NCBI GenBank assembly: GCA_958296245.1
Contig: OY282458.1
Coordinates: 1,114,440 to 1,178,439 of the forward strand
Direction: 5' to 3'
Origin: an uncultured Dehalococcoidia bacterium
Lineage (GTDB): Bacteria; Chloroflexota; Dehalococcoidia; Lucifugimonadales; G958296245
DNA length: 64,000 nt
Position numbers and translations under genes: made by a program. Below, in pieces: positions 56,787-64,000 of this stretch. Every line of letters starts with the position of its first letter. The first letter of the stretch is position 1. The notes under the pieces were generated by a model. The model had not been told where the DNA came from and did no database searches. It saw only the letters and a program-made list of their open reading frames with translations.

Positions 56787-58124
56787 ATGAGCTACCCACG
56801 ACCGATTCTCATCAAAGGCGGCCGCATCGTCGACCCTTCCCAACGCAGAGATGAGCGTGGGGACCTGCTTGTTCGGAACGGCGCGATCGAGGGCATCCAC
56901 CCTGACATAACCCCGCCGGACGGCGCACGGATCATCGACGCAGGCAGCCTCGTCGTCTGCCCCGGCTTCATCGACCTGCATTGCCACCTACGCGAGCCGG
57001 GTTTCGAGTACAAGGAGACCATCGCCACGGGGACCAGGGCGGCGGCGCGGGGCGGATTCACGACCCTGTGCGCCATGCCGAATACGGATCCGGTCATGGA
57101 CTCGCGGGCCGTGGTGGACTTCGTGCGGCGGCGGGCCCGGGAAGAGGGCGCGGTGCGCGTCCTGCCCATCGGCGCGGTGACCGCCGGCAGCAAGGGCATG
57201 GCGTTGGCCGAGATGGCGGAACTGGCCGAGGCCGGGGCAGTGGGCTTCAGCGACGATGGGCGCCCCGTTGCGGACGCCAACGTGATGCGCCAGGCGCTCA
57301 GCTACGCTTCCGGGCTTGGGCTGCCGATCATCAACCACTGCGAGGTCCCGGAGTTGGCAGCCGGCGGCGTCATGAACGAGGGTTGGGTCGCCACGCGCTT
57401 GGGGCTGAAGGCTGTCCCCCGGTCCGCCGAGGAGGCAATGGCCGCGCGGGACGTTGCCCTGGCCGAGACGACAGGGGGCAGGCTTCACGTAGCCCACGCC
57501 AGCACCGCAGGGACGGTCGAAATGGTCCGGCGGGCGAAGGCGCGCGGGCTGGAGGTCACGTGCGAGGTGACACCCCACCACTTGACATTGACGGAGGAAG
57601 CCGTCTTGGGCAGAGGCAGCGGCGGCTACGAGCCGCTTTCCGTCTCGGCGTACGACACCAACGCCAAGGTCGCGCCGCCTCTGCGCTCGCACCGGGACGT
57701 GGAGGCGATGGTCGAGGGTCTGCGCGACGGCGCAGTGGACCTCATCGCAACGGACCACGCGCCCCATGGGCGGACCGAGAAGCTCTGCACCTTCGACGAT
57801 GCAGCGAACGGTATCAGCGTTCTCGAAACGGCGCTCGGCTCCCTTATGTCACTGGTCCACGGCGGCGCCGTCACTCTGCCCGCCCTCGTGGAGAAACTCA
57901 CGGCTGCGCCCGCCCGCTTCCTGAGCCTGGACCTCGGCGCTCTAAGGCCGGGGTCGCCCGCCGACGTGACGGTCTTCGACCCCGGCGCAGAGTGGGTCGT
58001 AGACCCGACGGCTTTCGCCTCGAAGGGGCAGAACACCCCCTTGGCCGGTGAGGCGCTGAAGGGGCGCGTCGCGGCCACCATAGCGGCCGGAGAGGTCGTA
58101 TATGATGGCCGGTCAGCAGCATGA
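56787..58124 (+). CDS. pyrC: dihydroorotase
   Basis: 445 residues from the ATG at 56787; the frame upstream runs through the nudix gene and is not real. Motifs: FIDLHCHLREPG (metal His pair), ATGTRAAARGGFTTLCAMPNT, INHCEVPEL, HVAHASTAGTVE and ATDHAPH with the catalytic Asp. Class I dihydroorotase, third step of pyrimidine synthesis. Last gene of the operon as seen. Confidence 0.95.
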   Translation: MSYPRPILIKGGRIVDPSQRRDERGDLLVRNGAIEGIHPDITPPDGARIIDAGSLVVCPGFIDLHCHLREPGFEYKETIATGTRAAARGGFTTLCAMPNTDPVMDSRAVVDFVRRRAREEGAVRVLPIGAVTAGSKGMALAEMAELAEAGAVGFSDDGRPVADANVMRQALSYASGLGLPIINHCEVPELAAGGVMNEGWVATRLGLKAVPRSAEEAMAARDVALAETTGGRLHVAHASTAGTVEMVRRAKARGLEVTCEVTPHHLTLTEEAVLGRGSGGYEPLSVSAYDTNAKVAPPLRSHRDVEAMVEGLRDGAVDLIATDHAPHGRTEKLCTFDDAANGISVLETALGSLMSLVHGGAVTLPALVEKLTAAPARFLSLDLGALRPGSPADVTVFDPGAEWVVDPTAFASKGQNTPLAGEALKGRVAATIAAGEVVYDGRSAA

Positions 58125-58235
58125 GACCCCTTCGGCCATCCCCTGAGCCTTCCCCTAAGTTGGAAAGGGAGGCCTCGGACTCCCGGCAGAGTGGTTCAGC
58201 CCCTCTGCGAACGCTCGTATTAGCTGCTGCGCCTC

Positions 58236-58865
58236 ATGAATGACATCCCCATTGCCAGGGTGCTTGAGGGTCTTGGCATTACCAACCCCGCTGATCAGCA
58301 GGCAGCCCGTGAGGTTCTGGTCCAGGCCGGCGTCATCTCCTCTCGTCCGAACCGCGCCAACATCGCACTGAACAAGGTTGGGCAAGCCCGTGACACGCTG
58401 TGGAATGCGTTTCTGCTGCACTGCGGCAGCGGCGGCTGTCGTCAAAAAGCGACGGCAGCGAGGTCGCCGCTGCTGGTTGAAAGGTCCTATTGCCGCTTGT
58501 GCGGCGGGTCCAACGACCGCGCCGCCCTGAACGATCTGGCCGAGCAGATGGGCGCGGCCCGGATTGGCCGCATCCTGGTCGTTGGCGGGACGGAGACGAA
58601 GTATCGGGAGATACTGGAAACCTCTCCACCGGGCATCGAGTGGCGATTCGTGGATGGACAGACGGCCCGCCACGAACGCTACTACCGTACCAACCGCAAT
58701 TGGGCGCAGGTCATAGTCCTGTGGAGCAGCACGCCGTTGGGCCACAAAGTGTCATCTCACTTTGACGGCAAGGGCGATAGCCGGACAGTCACCGTGTCGC
58801 GCCGAGGCATTACCGCTCTGGCGAACGGGGTCATCTGCCACTTGCGGGCAGGACAAAGAAGCTAA
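58236..58865 (+). CDS. unknown protein with Cys-rich motif and a DUF2325-like C-terminal half
   Basis: 209 residues. The N-terminal 55 (VLEGLGITNPADQQAAREVL) look like a small helical domain. Residues 62-90 hold four Cys (HCGSGGC and YCRLCGG), a probable zinc ribbon. The C-terminal half (GRILVVGGTETKYREILE ... VIVLWSSTPLGHKVSSHFD) resembles DUF2325, a Rossmann-like fold often near DNA-related genes. No clear ribosome binding site. I do not know its function. Confidence 0.6.
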   Translation: MNDIPIARVLEGLGITNPADQQAAREVLVQAGVISSRPNRANIALNKVGQARDTLWNAFLLHCGSGGCRQKATAARSPLLVERSYCRLCGGSNDRAALNDLAEQMGAARIGRILVVGGTETKYREILETSPPGIEWRFVDGQTARHERYYRTNRNWAQVIVLWSSTPLGHKVSSHFDGKGDSRTVTVSRRGITALANGVICHLRAGQRS

Positions 58866-58952
58866 GGCTCCGGGGATTCGGCGGCTGCCGCCCTCCCGCC
58901 GCCGCACGTGCTCCGAGTCCGATTCGGCAGTCCGCCGCGGCTGCCCGTCGGG

Positions 58953-59213
58953 CTACTCGTCCTCTACGCCCTTCGACTTGAGGTAGTCTATGGCAGCCTG
59001 CACGTTGGTGATGCTCTCCGCGTCCTCGTCGGAGATCTGAATGGCGTTGTCGTCAGTGCCGAACTCCTCCTCGAAGGCCATGATAAGCTCGACGAGATCA
59101 AGGGAGTCGGCGTTAAGGTCCTCGGTAAACGACGCTTCCGGGACTACCTCCGAAGCGTCGACGCTCAGCTTGTCGGCAACCACCGCCTGCACACGCTCCA
59201 TCACCGTAGGCAT
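58953..59213 (-). CDS. acpP: acyl carrier protein
   Basis: 86 residues; GGAGG seven bases before [20 protein letters not shown] is the phosphopantetheine site (Ser in DSLD) and acidic helix. Part of the fatty-acid cluster with fabD and rpmF on this strand. nusB lies between them. Confidence 0.95.
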   Translation of the reverse strand: MPTVMERVQAVVADKLSVDASEVVPEASFTEDLNADSLDLVELIMAFEEEFGTDDNAIQISDEDAESITNVQAAIDYLKSKGVEDE

Positions 59214-59299
59214 CTCACTACCTCCATCTGCTCACGCACTGATTGTACTTGACGGCTGCGGGAACCGTCCTCTGGCTTCCCCTCAGCTCCTCTCAAGTC

Positions 59300-59770
59300 T
59301 CATGATTCAGCAGCCTGCAAATCTTTTGCCTCTTGCGCCGCGATGGTGTCCATCACAGACCCCAACACGCCGTTCACGAACCGGGACGAGCTGTAGCTCC
59401 CGAATATCTGTGCAAGCTCCACCGCCTCGTCGATGGCCACCTTGGGCGGCGTTTTCTTCTTCTCCTCGGTTATCTCGTAGATGGCGATCCGGAGCAGGTT
59501 CCTGTCCACCGTCGCCATCTGCATGAGGGGCCATTCCGGCGCGTGAGTGGCTATTATATTATCAATCTCCGCTTTGTGCTCAACGATCCCTTCCACGAGT
59601 TCGCGGGTATAGCTCGCCACCCACGCGGGCGTGTTGCCCTGTTTCAGCCGGTCCTCGAGCACCCGTTCGGGTTTGTGGCGGGCCCCGTCGATCTCGTAGA
59701 GCACCTGAAGGGCCGCGGATCGCGCCCTTCGCTTGGCAGGCCGCCTGTCCACAACGCCGGGGATGTTCAA
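59300..59770 (-). CDS. nusB: transcription antitermination protein NusB
   Basis: 156 residues from TTG (a GTG at 59752 is also possible; neither has a good ribosome binding site). RRARSAALQVLYEID and NLLRIAIYEI ... PPKVAIDEAVELAQIFGSYS, then SRFVNGVLGSV, are the NusB blocks. Binds boxA RNA with S10 in rRNA antitermination. It sits between fabD and acpP, an arrangement I do not regard as the usual one. Confidence 0.93.
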   Translation of the reverse strand: MNIPGVVDRRPAKRRARSAALQVLYEIDGARHKPERVLEDRLKQGNTPAWVASYTRELVEGIVEHKAEIDNIIATHAPEWPLMQMATVDRNLLRIAIYEITEEKKKTPPKVAIDEAVELAQIFGSYSSSRFVNGVLGSVMDTIAAQEAKDLQAAES

Positions 59771-59923
59771 GGCTGTCCCGGGAGGCTCCGCCGGTCTGGG
59801 TTGTGCCGGCTTTCACCGTGATTACCGTAAAAGCGCGGAGCCGACGCTCGGCACACTGGCCGACTGCGGAAGCGGCGGCGTGGGCCGGGATGCAAGTGAG
59901 TTCCCAGAAATATCAGCAGGGCC

Positions 59924-60883
59924 CTAGTTAAGGCTGAGCCGGATGATCGAGTCCATGTCGCTGACGCTGACTACCTTGGCAGAGCGGTCGATTCGCTTCA
60001 CCATGCCGCTCAAGGCCTTGCCCGGGCCTATCTCGATGAAGTTGGAAACTCCGGATCCCACCATGTAGTCCACCGCCTGCTTCCACTGGACACAACCGCA
60101 TATCTGGGCAATTAGCTCGTTTTGGATGGCCGCGCCAGTCGTGAGCGGTGCGCCGGTGACGTTGGCGACTATTGGGATTTCCGGGTCCCTGAAAGGCAGG
60201 CTCCTGACGGCGTCCACCAAGCCCTCACGGGCCGGTTCCATGAGGGCGCTGTGGAACGCGCCCCCTACCCTGAGGGGGATGACCTTCTTCGCGCCGCGGG
60301 CCATGGCGAAGTCCAAGGCCCGGGCGACGGGTATACGCTCGCCGCTGATGACGACCTGCTCGGCGGTGTTGACGTTGGAGACGTAGGTATCCGTCTCCCG
60401 GCATATCTCTTCGAGCGTCATATGATCCAGCCCAAGAACGGCCGCCATGGTGCCGGGGCGCCGGTCACAGGCTTCCTGCATGAGGCGGCCCCGCTCTTGG
60501 ACCAGCTTTGCCGTGTCCTTGAGGTCGAGCGTCCCCGAGACAGCTAGCGCGGTGTACTCTCCCAGGCTGTGCCCGGCCATGAATGCCGGTCGGGGCATTG
60601 TGTCAGGCCCCAACTCGTGCTCCATCGCTCTATGGCAGGCTAGGCTGACGGCCATGATGGCCGGTTGGGCGTTTATCGTTTCCTTCACCTCGCCGTCGGA
60701 CCCGTTGAGCAGCAGTTCGCTGAGGGGCCGTCCGAGCGCCTCGTCGACCTCGTGGAAGACCGAACGGGCCGCGGGCGACGCGTCGTAGACCTGCTTGCCC
60801 ATGCCGGCGGCCTGGGCTCCCTGCCCGGGGAAGAGGAACGCTACCGCATTGCCCTTTCTGGATGATGCAAAGCTGCTGAGCAT
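59924..60883 (-). CDS. fabD: malonyl-CoA:ACP transacylase
   Basis: 319 residues from the ATG at 60883; GAAGGG eight bases upstream. VAFLFPGQGAQAAGMG, the nucleophile Ser in AGHSLGEYTAL, and the His in VGGAFHSALM are present. Transfers malonyl to ACP in the cytoplasm. Follows rpmF by 33 bases, a common bacterial linkage, although plsX and fabH are missing here. Confidence 0.95.
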   Translation of the reverse strand: MLSSFASSRKGNAVAFLFPGQGAQAAGMGKQVYDASPAARSVFHEVDEALGRPLSELLLNGSDGEVKETINAQPAIMAVSLACHRAMEHELGPDTMPRPAFMAGHSLGEYTALAVSGTLDLKDTAKLVQERGRLMQEACDRRPGTMAAVLGLDHMTLEEICRETDTYVSNVNTAEQVVISGERIPVARALDFAMARGAKKVIPLRVGGAFHSALMEPAREGLVDAVRSLPFRDPEIPIVANVTGAPLTTGAAIQNELIAQICGCVQWKQAVDYMVGSGVSNFIEIGPGKALSGMVKRIDRSAKVVSVSDMDSIIRLSLN

Positions 60884-60916
60884 CAAGTACGCCCTTCAAT
60901 GGTAGCCGTGACGGCG

Positions 60917-61111
60917 CTACTCGGCATCGTCGCTCTCTACTTCAAGCACCATACGGCCGTTATAGTAGCCGCAGTGCTTGCAAACCCTATGAGGAAGCTT
61001 GGGGCTGAAGCATTGCGGGCATTCGGAGGGTGAGGGCGCGGTCATGTGGAAGTGGGCCGAATTCTTACCCTGCCGACCCTTGGAGCGTTTCTTCTTTGGT
61101 ACGGCAGGCAT
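60917..61111 (-). CDS. rpmF: 50S ribosomal protein L32
   Basis: 64 residues starting MPAVPKKKRSKGRQGKNSAH, with two CxxC pairs (CPQC and CKHC) forming the zinc ribbon. No strong ribosome binding site is visible. First gene of the rpmF-fabD-nusB-acpP run. Confidence 0.95.
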   Translation of the reverse strand: MPAVPKKKRSKGRQGKNSAHFHMTAPSPSECPQCFSPKLPHRVCKHCGYYNGRMVLEVESDDAE

Positions 61112-61601
61112 TATCTGAAGAGCGGCCTTTCCGGGTTAGCCGTGCCGGGCGAGGCCAAGGAAGCCCCGCTGACTGTGGGCTGTGGGCACGGTTGCTGCCG
61201 CCGGTCCGGTCTCAGCGGCGTTGGACCCTATTTACGCAAGGGGTTATTCTACGTCGGCGCGGCGGTTTCTGTCAAGTTTGAGTGTGTCAACGTGTGGATG
61301 TTCAATGATGATTATGTCAGGGGTAAGTGTTCAGGCTTCGTGAGGTCCTTTTTGACTGGCGTAGCCTCGAATAAAAGCAGATGTCTTGCCAGGAGGGGGG
61401 GCGCGGGAGCCGGAGGCGTTTTCCGCAGCCTGTTATCGTCATTGCCCGCTTGGGGTGAGGGGCGGGCCCTTGTGACCGCGTTCACATTGTTGACTTCCGG
61501 TTTAGGCTGGAATACAGTTGCAGCGGACGCGGTGGGCCTGCATGCCGTTGTACTCAGTGCGTGCAGCCCGGCGTCGTTATCTCCGAGGAGGTGCGATAGC
61601 C
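61112..61601. other. 490-base gap between divergent rpmF and coxS
   Basis: It contains the upstream region of rpmF, a left-end fragment of the MITE-like element at 61329-61387 (TGTTCAGGCTTCGTGAGGTC followed by TGACTGGCGTAGCCTCGAAT), and the ribosome binding site of coxS (GAGGAGG at 61585-61591). No intact gene is seen. Confidence 0.65.
61329..61387 (+). repeat. fragment of the MITE-like element
   Basis: Same left-end sequence as the elements at 36290 and 46042, with several changes; the right half is missing. Confidence 0.7.
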
Positions 61602-62075
61602 TTGAAGGTGCCTATAGAAGTCACGGTTAACGGACGCCAATACAGGCACGAAGTGGAGCCCCGGCTGCTCTTGGTCGACTATCTCCGGGATACCCTGGAC
61701 CTTACCGGCGCCAAGATCGGCTGCGACACCAGCCAGTGCGGCTCGTGTACGGTGGAGATGAACGGGACCGCCATGAAATCCTGTACCTGTCTCGCGGTCC
61801 AGGCCGACGGCTCCACCATCACTACTATCGAGGGCCTGGCTGTTGACGGGCTCCATCCCATCCAAGAGGCGTTTTGGAACAAGCATGGTCTCCAGTGCGG
61901 CTTCTGCACTCCCGGCATGATCATGGCCGCCAAGGAGCTTCTCAGGAACAACCCATCCCCGTCCCCGGACGAGGTCAGGCACGGGCTGGAAGGCAATATC
62001 TGCAGGTGTACCGGCTACACCAACATCGTTAAAGCCGTCCAGGAAGCTGCGGCGGTGATGGGAGGCGCGTCATGA
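61602..62075 (+). CDS. [2Fe-2S] small subunit of a molybdenum hydroxylase
   Basis: 157 residues if started at the TTG at 61602 (GGAGG ten bases upstream; GTG at 61608 is an alternative). Four Cys of the first cluster ([12 protein letters not shown]) and four of the second ([17 protein letters not shown]) are all present. It passes electrons from the molybdenum site of the large subunit. The stop overlaps the large subunit gene by four bases. A FAD subunit gene is not in the window. Confidence 0.92.
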   Translation: MKVPIEVTVNGRQYRHEVEPRLLLVDYLRDTLDLTGAKIGCDTSQCGSCTVEMNGTAMKSCTCLAVQADGSTITTIEGLAVDGLHPIQEAFWNKHGLQCGFCTPGMIMAAKELLRNNPSPSPDEVRHGLEGNICRCTGYTNIVKAVQEAAAVMGGAS

Positions 62076-64000
62076 CTACCCGCATATTCAGCTCGGGGAT
62101 CAGGAGGCGCGAGGATCCGCGGCTCATCACGGGGCAGGCCAGCTACACCGCCGACATCAAGCTACCGGGCATGACCCATGCCGCCATCCTGCGCAGCCCG
62201 CACGCCCACGCACGCATAAAGTCCATTGACGCCAGCGCCGCCGCAGGGCGGGACGGCGTGGTCGCGGTCTTCACCGGCGCCGACACCGAGGGGGCCCTCA
62301 ACGGCATCCCTTGCGCCTGGCAGGTCCCCAACTCAGACGTCAAGGCAGTGGACCACCCGCCCATCGCCAAGGACGTCGTGAGGTACGTTGGGGATGCCGT
62401 GGCCGTCGTCGTGGCTGAGAGCAGGTACGTGGCCGAGGATGCTCTGGAGCACGTCGACGTCGAATACGAGCCTCTCTCTTCGGTCACGGACCCCAAGAAG
62501 GCCACGGCAGACGGCGCCCCGCAGCTCCATGAGGACGCGCCCGGCAATCAGGCCTTCCACTGGACCGTTTCGGGCGGCGACGCCGGCGCGGCTTTCTCCG
62601 AGGCGGACGTCGTGGTCAAAGACCGGATCGTCCACCAGCGGTTGATCCCGAACGCCATGGAGCCGAGGGCCGCGGTCGCGCAGTGGGTCGGGTCCACCCA
62701 GGACCTGACTCTATGGAGCACCAGCCAGAACCCCCACATCGCGCGGTTCCTCATGTCTGTGGTCACAGACCTGCCCGAGCACCGTATCCGAGTCATCGCA
62801 CAGGAGGTCGGGGGCGGCTTCGGAAGCAAGATACCGTTCTATGCGGACGAGGCGATCATCGCCTTCTGCGCCATGAGGACCGGCGGCCCGGTAAAGTGGG
62901 TCGAGACCCGCAGCGAGAACTACCAGGCCACCATCCACGGCCGCGACCACATCGAAGAGGTCGAGCTCGCAGCGACGCGGGACGGTAAGATCACCGGTGT
63001 AAGGGCCGCCGTTTGGGCCGGAATGGGGGCGTATCTATCGACCGCCTCTACCGGGATACCTACGATCCTCCACGGGCTGATGTACGCAGGCCCCTACGAC
63101 ATACCCAACGTTCACGGCGACGTCTACGGCGTGTTCACCAACGCAACACCGGTCGACGCCTACCGGGGCGCCGGGCGTCCGGAGGCGACCTTCTTGGTCG
63201 AGAGAATGGTCAACCTCTTGGCGGACAAGCTTGGCATGGATCCCGTAGAGCTGCGGCGGAAGAACTTGATCCCAGCCTTCGAGAACGGACACGACGTCTC
63301 GACCGGGCTCACCTACGACAGTGGGGATTACGAAAAAGCGCTCGATATGCTCATGGACAGCATTGCGTACCAGGACCTGCGCCGCGATCAGGCCGCCGCC
63401 CGCAGCGAGGGCAAGCACGTAGGGATCGGGGTTACGACGTATGTTGAGATATGCGGTCTCGGTCCCTCGCAGGTGGCGGGCGCGGTAGGCTTCGGCGGGG
63501 GTCTGTGGGAGAGCGCGATCATCAGGTTCCACCCCACGGGCAAGGTCAACGTCATGACCGGAGCGTCCCCTCACGGCCAGGGAGAAGAGACCACGTTCGC
63601 GCAGGTCGTCTCCCACGAGCTCGGCGTAGACGTCGACGACATCGAAGTGCTTCACGGCGACACTGATACGTCGCCCATGGGGTGGGGGACCTATGGCAGC
63701 CGCACGACCGCCGTGGCCGGGGCTGCGGTGGCTCTGGGCGCCCGCAAGCTGAAGGAGAAGGGCAAGGCCATCGCCGCCCACCTGCTGGAGGCGGCTGTCG
63801 AGGACATCGAATACGACGACGGCAACTTCTTCGTGAAGGGGTCTCCTGACCAGTCCAAGACGATAGATGACATCGCGCTCATGGCCAACGTTGCTTGGAA
63901 CCTGCCGGAGGGCATGGAACCCGGCTTCGAGTCGACCACGTTCTACGACCCGCCCAATTTCGCGTACCCGTTCGGCGCGCACGCCGCGGTGGTCGAGCTC
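62072..64000 (+). CDS. molybdopterin-binding large subunit, CoxL/XdhB type, form II (cut by window edge)
   Basis: At least 643 residues, open at 64000. [20 protein letters not shown] starts the family domain; EVGGGFGSK and [16 protein letters not shown] are cofactor blocks. The active-site loop is AYRGAGRPE, the form II pattern; form I carbon monoxide dehydrogenases have AYRCSFR. It is thus a general aldehyde, purine or related hydroxylase, not a proven CO oxidiser. ATG overlaps the small subunit stop. Confidence 0.92.
   Translation, partial: MTTRIFSSGIRRREDPRLITGQASYTADIKLPGMTHAAILRSPHAHARIKSIDASAAAGRDGVVAVFTGADTEGALNGIPCAWQVPNSDVKAVDHPPIAKDVVRYVGDAVAVVVAESRYVAEDALEHVDVEYEPLSSVTDPKKATADGAPQLHEDAPGNQAFHWTVSGGDAGAAFSEADVVVKDRIVHQRLIPNAMEPRAAVAQWVGSTQDLTLWSTSQNPHIARFLMSVVTDLPEHRIRVIAQEVGGGFGSKIPFYADEAIIAFCAMRTGGPVKWVETRSENYQATIHGRDHIEEVELAATRDGKITGVRAAVWAGMGAYLSTASTGIPTILHGLMYAGPYDIPNVHGDVYGVFTNATPVDAYRGAGRPEATFLVERMVNLLADKLGMDPVELRRKNLIPAFENGHDVSTGLTYDSGDYEKALDMLMDSIAYQDLRRDQAAARSEGKHVGIGVTTYVEICGLGPSQVAGAVGFGGGLWESAIIRFHPTGKVNVMTGASPHGQGEETTFAQVVSHELGVDVDDIEVLHGDTDTSPMGWGTYGSRTTAVAGAAVALGARKLKEKGKAIAAHLLEAAVEDIEYDDGNFFVKGSPDQSKTIDDIALMANVAWNLPEGMEPGFESTTFYDPPNFAYPFGAHAAVVEL

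Overview
The window looks like a GC-rich (roughly 60-65 %) chromosomal contig from an uncultured bacterium. The mix is typical of the Chloroflexota (Dehalococcoidia/SAR202-like) genomes found in marine and sponge metagenomes: many Asp-box sialidase-like proteins, secreted GLUG-repeat proteins, a DUF3352 protein, a form II CoxL-type molybdenum hydroxylase and a pyrR-pyrB-nudix-pyrC operon. This placement is inferred from gene content, not from a phylogeny. Both ends cut through genes: proC at the left and a coxL-like gene at the right.

Layout. 1-7.2 kb: a minus-strand run kdgK-like, pdxA, proC faces three tandem Asp-box proteins and a D-threonine aldolase-like enzyme. 7.3-25.3 kb: a defence island. 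A complete type III-B (Cmr1-6) CRISPR effector operon is headed by a CARF-HEPN-CARF protein, with no cas6, no adaptation genes and no CRISPR array in the window. It is divergent from a type I restriction-modification locus (hsdM, hsdS, hsdR, YgjP-like peptidase). Between hsdS and hsdR lie a nucleotidyltransferase antitoxin-like gene, a VapBC-type pair, an AlbA/Schlafen-like ATPase gene with two broken relatives, and a 24-unit minisatellite. 25.4-31.4 kb: secreted proteins, including three near-identical copies of a TolB-like propeller and chimeric gene scraps left by duplication. 31.4-36.2 kb: mgtE, a histidine kinase relic, tRNA-Met, two tandem paralogues of unknown function and a fourth Asp-box protein. 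36.3-46 kb: an NfeD/SPFH pair split by a toxin-antitoxin pair, a DUF3352 protein, a creatininase-like hydrolase overlapping a fifth Asp-box protein, and a nitrate/sulfonate-type ABC transporter. 46-50.5 kb: a five-unit repeat array, coaX-coaBC and rtcB. 50.6-54.7 kb: a 2-kb tandem duplication of a GLUG-repeat secreted protein. 54.8-58.1 kb: pyrimidine operon behind a leader that matches a PyrR attenuator. 58.2-64 kb: an unknown protein, acpP, nusB, fabD, rpmF, and the start of a coxS-coxL locus.

Two themes run through the window. The first is defence: the Cmr complex and its putative cyclic-oligoadenylate effector share an intergenic region with the restriction system. The second is recent local duplication: a dispersed element with terminal inverted repeats occurs as one unit at 36.3 kb, as a five-unit array at 46 kb and as fragments at 52.6, 54.7 and 61.3 kb, and two secreted protein families have been copied in tandem.
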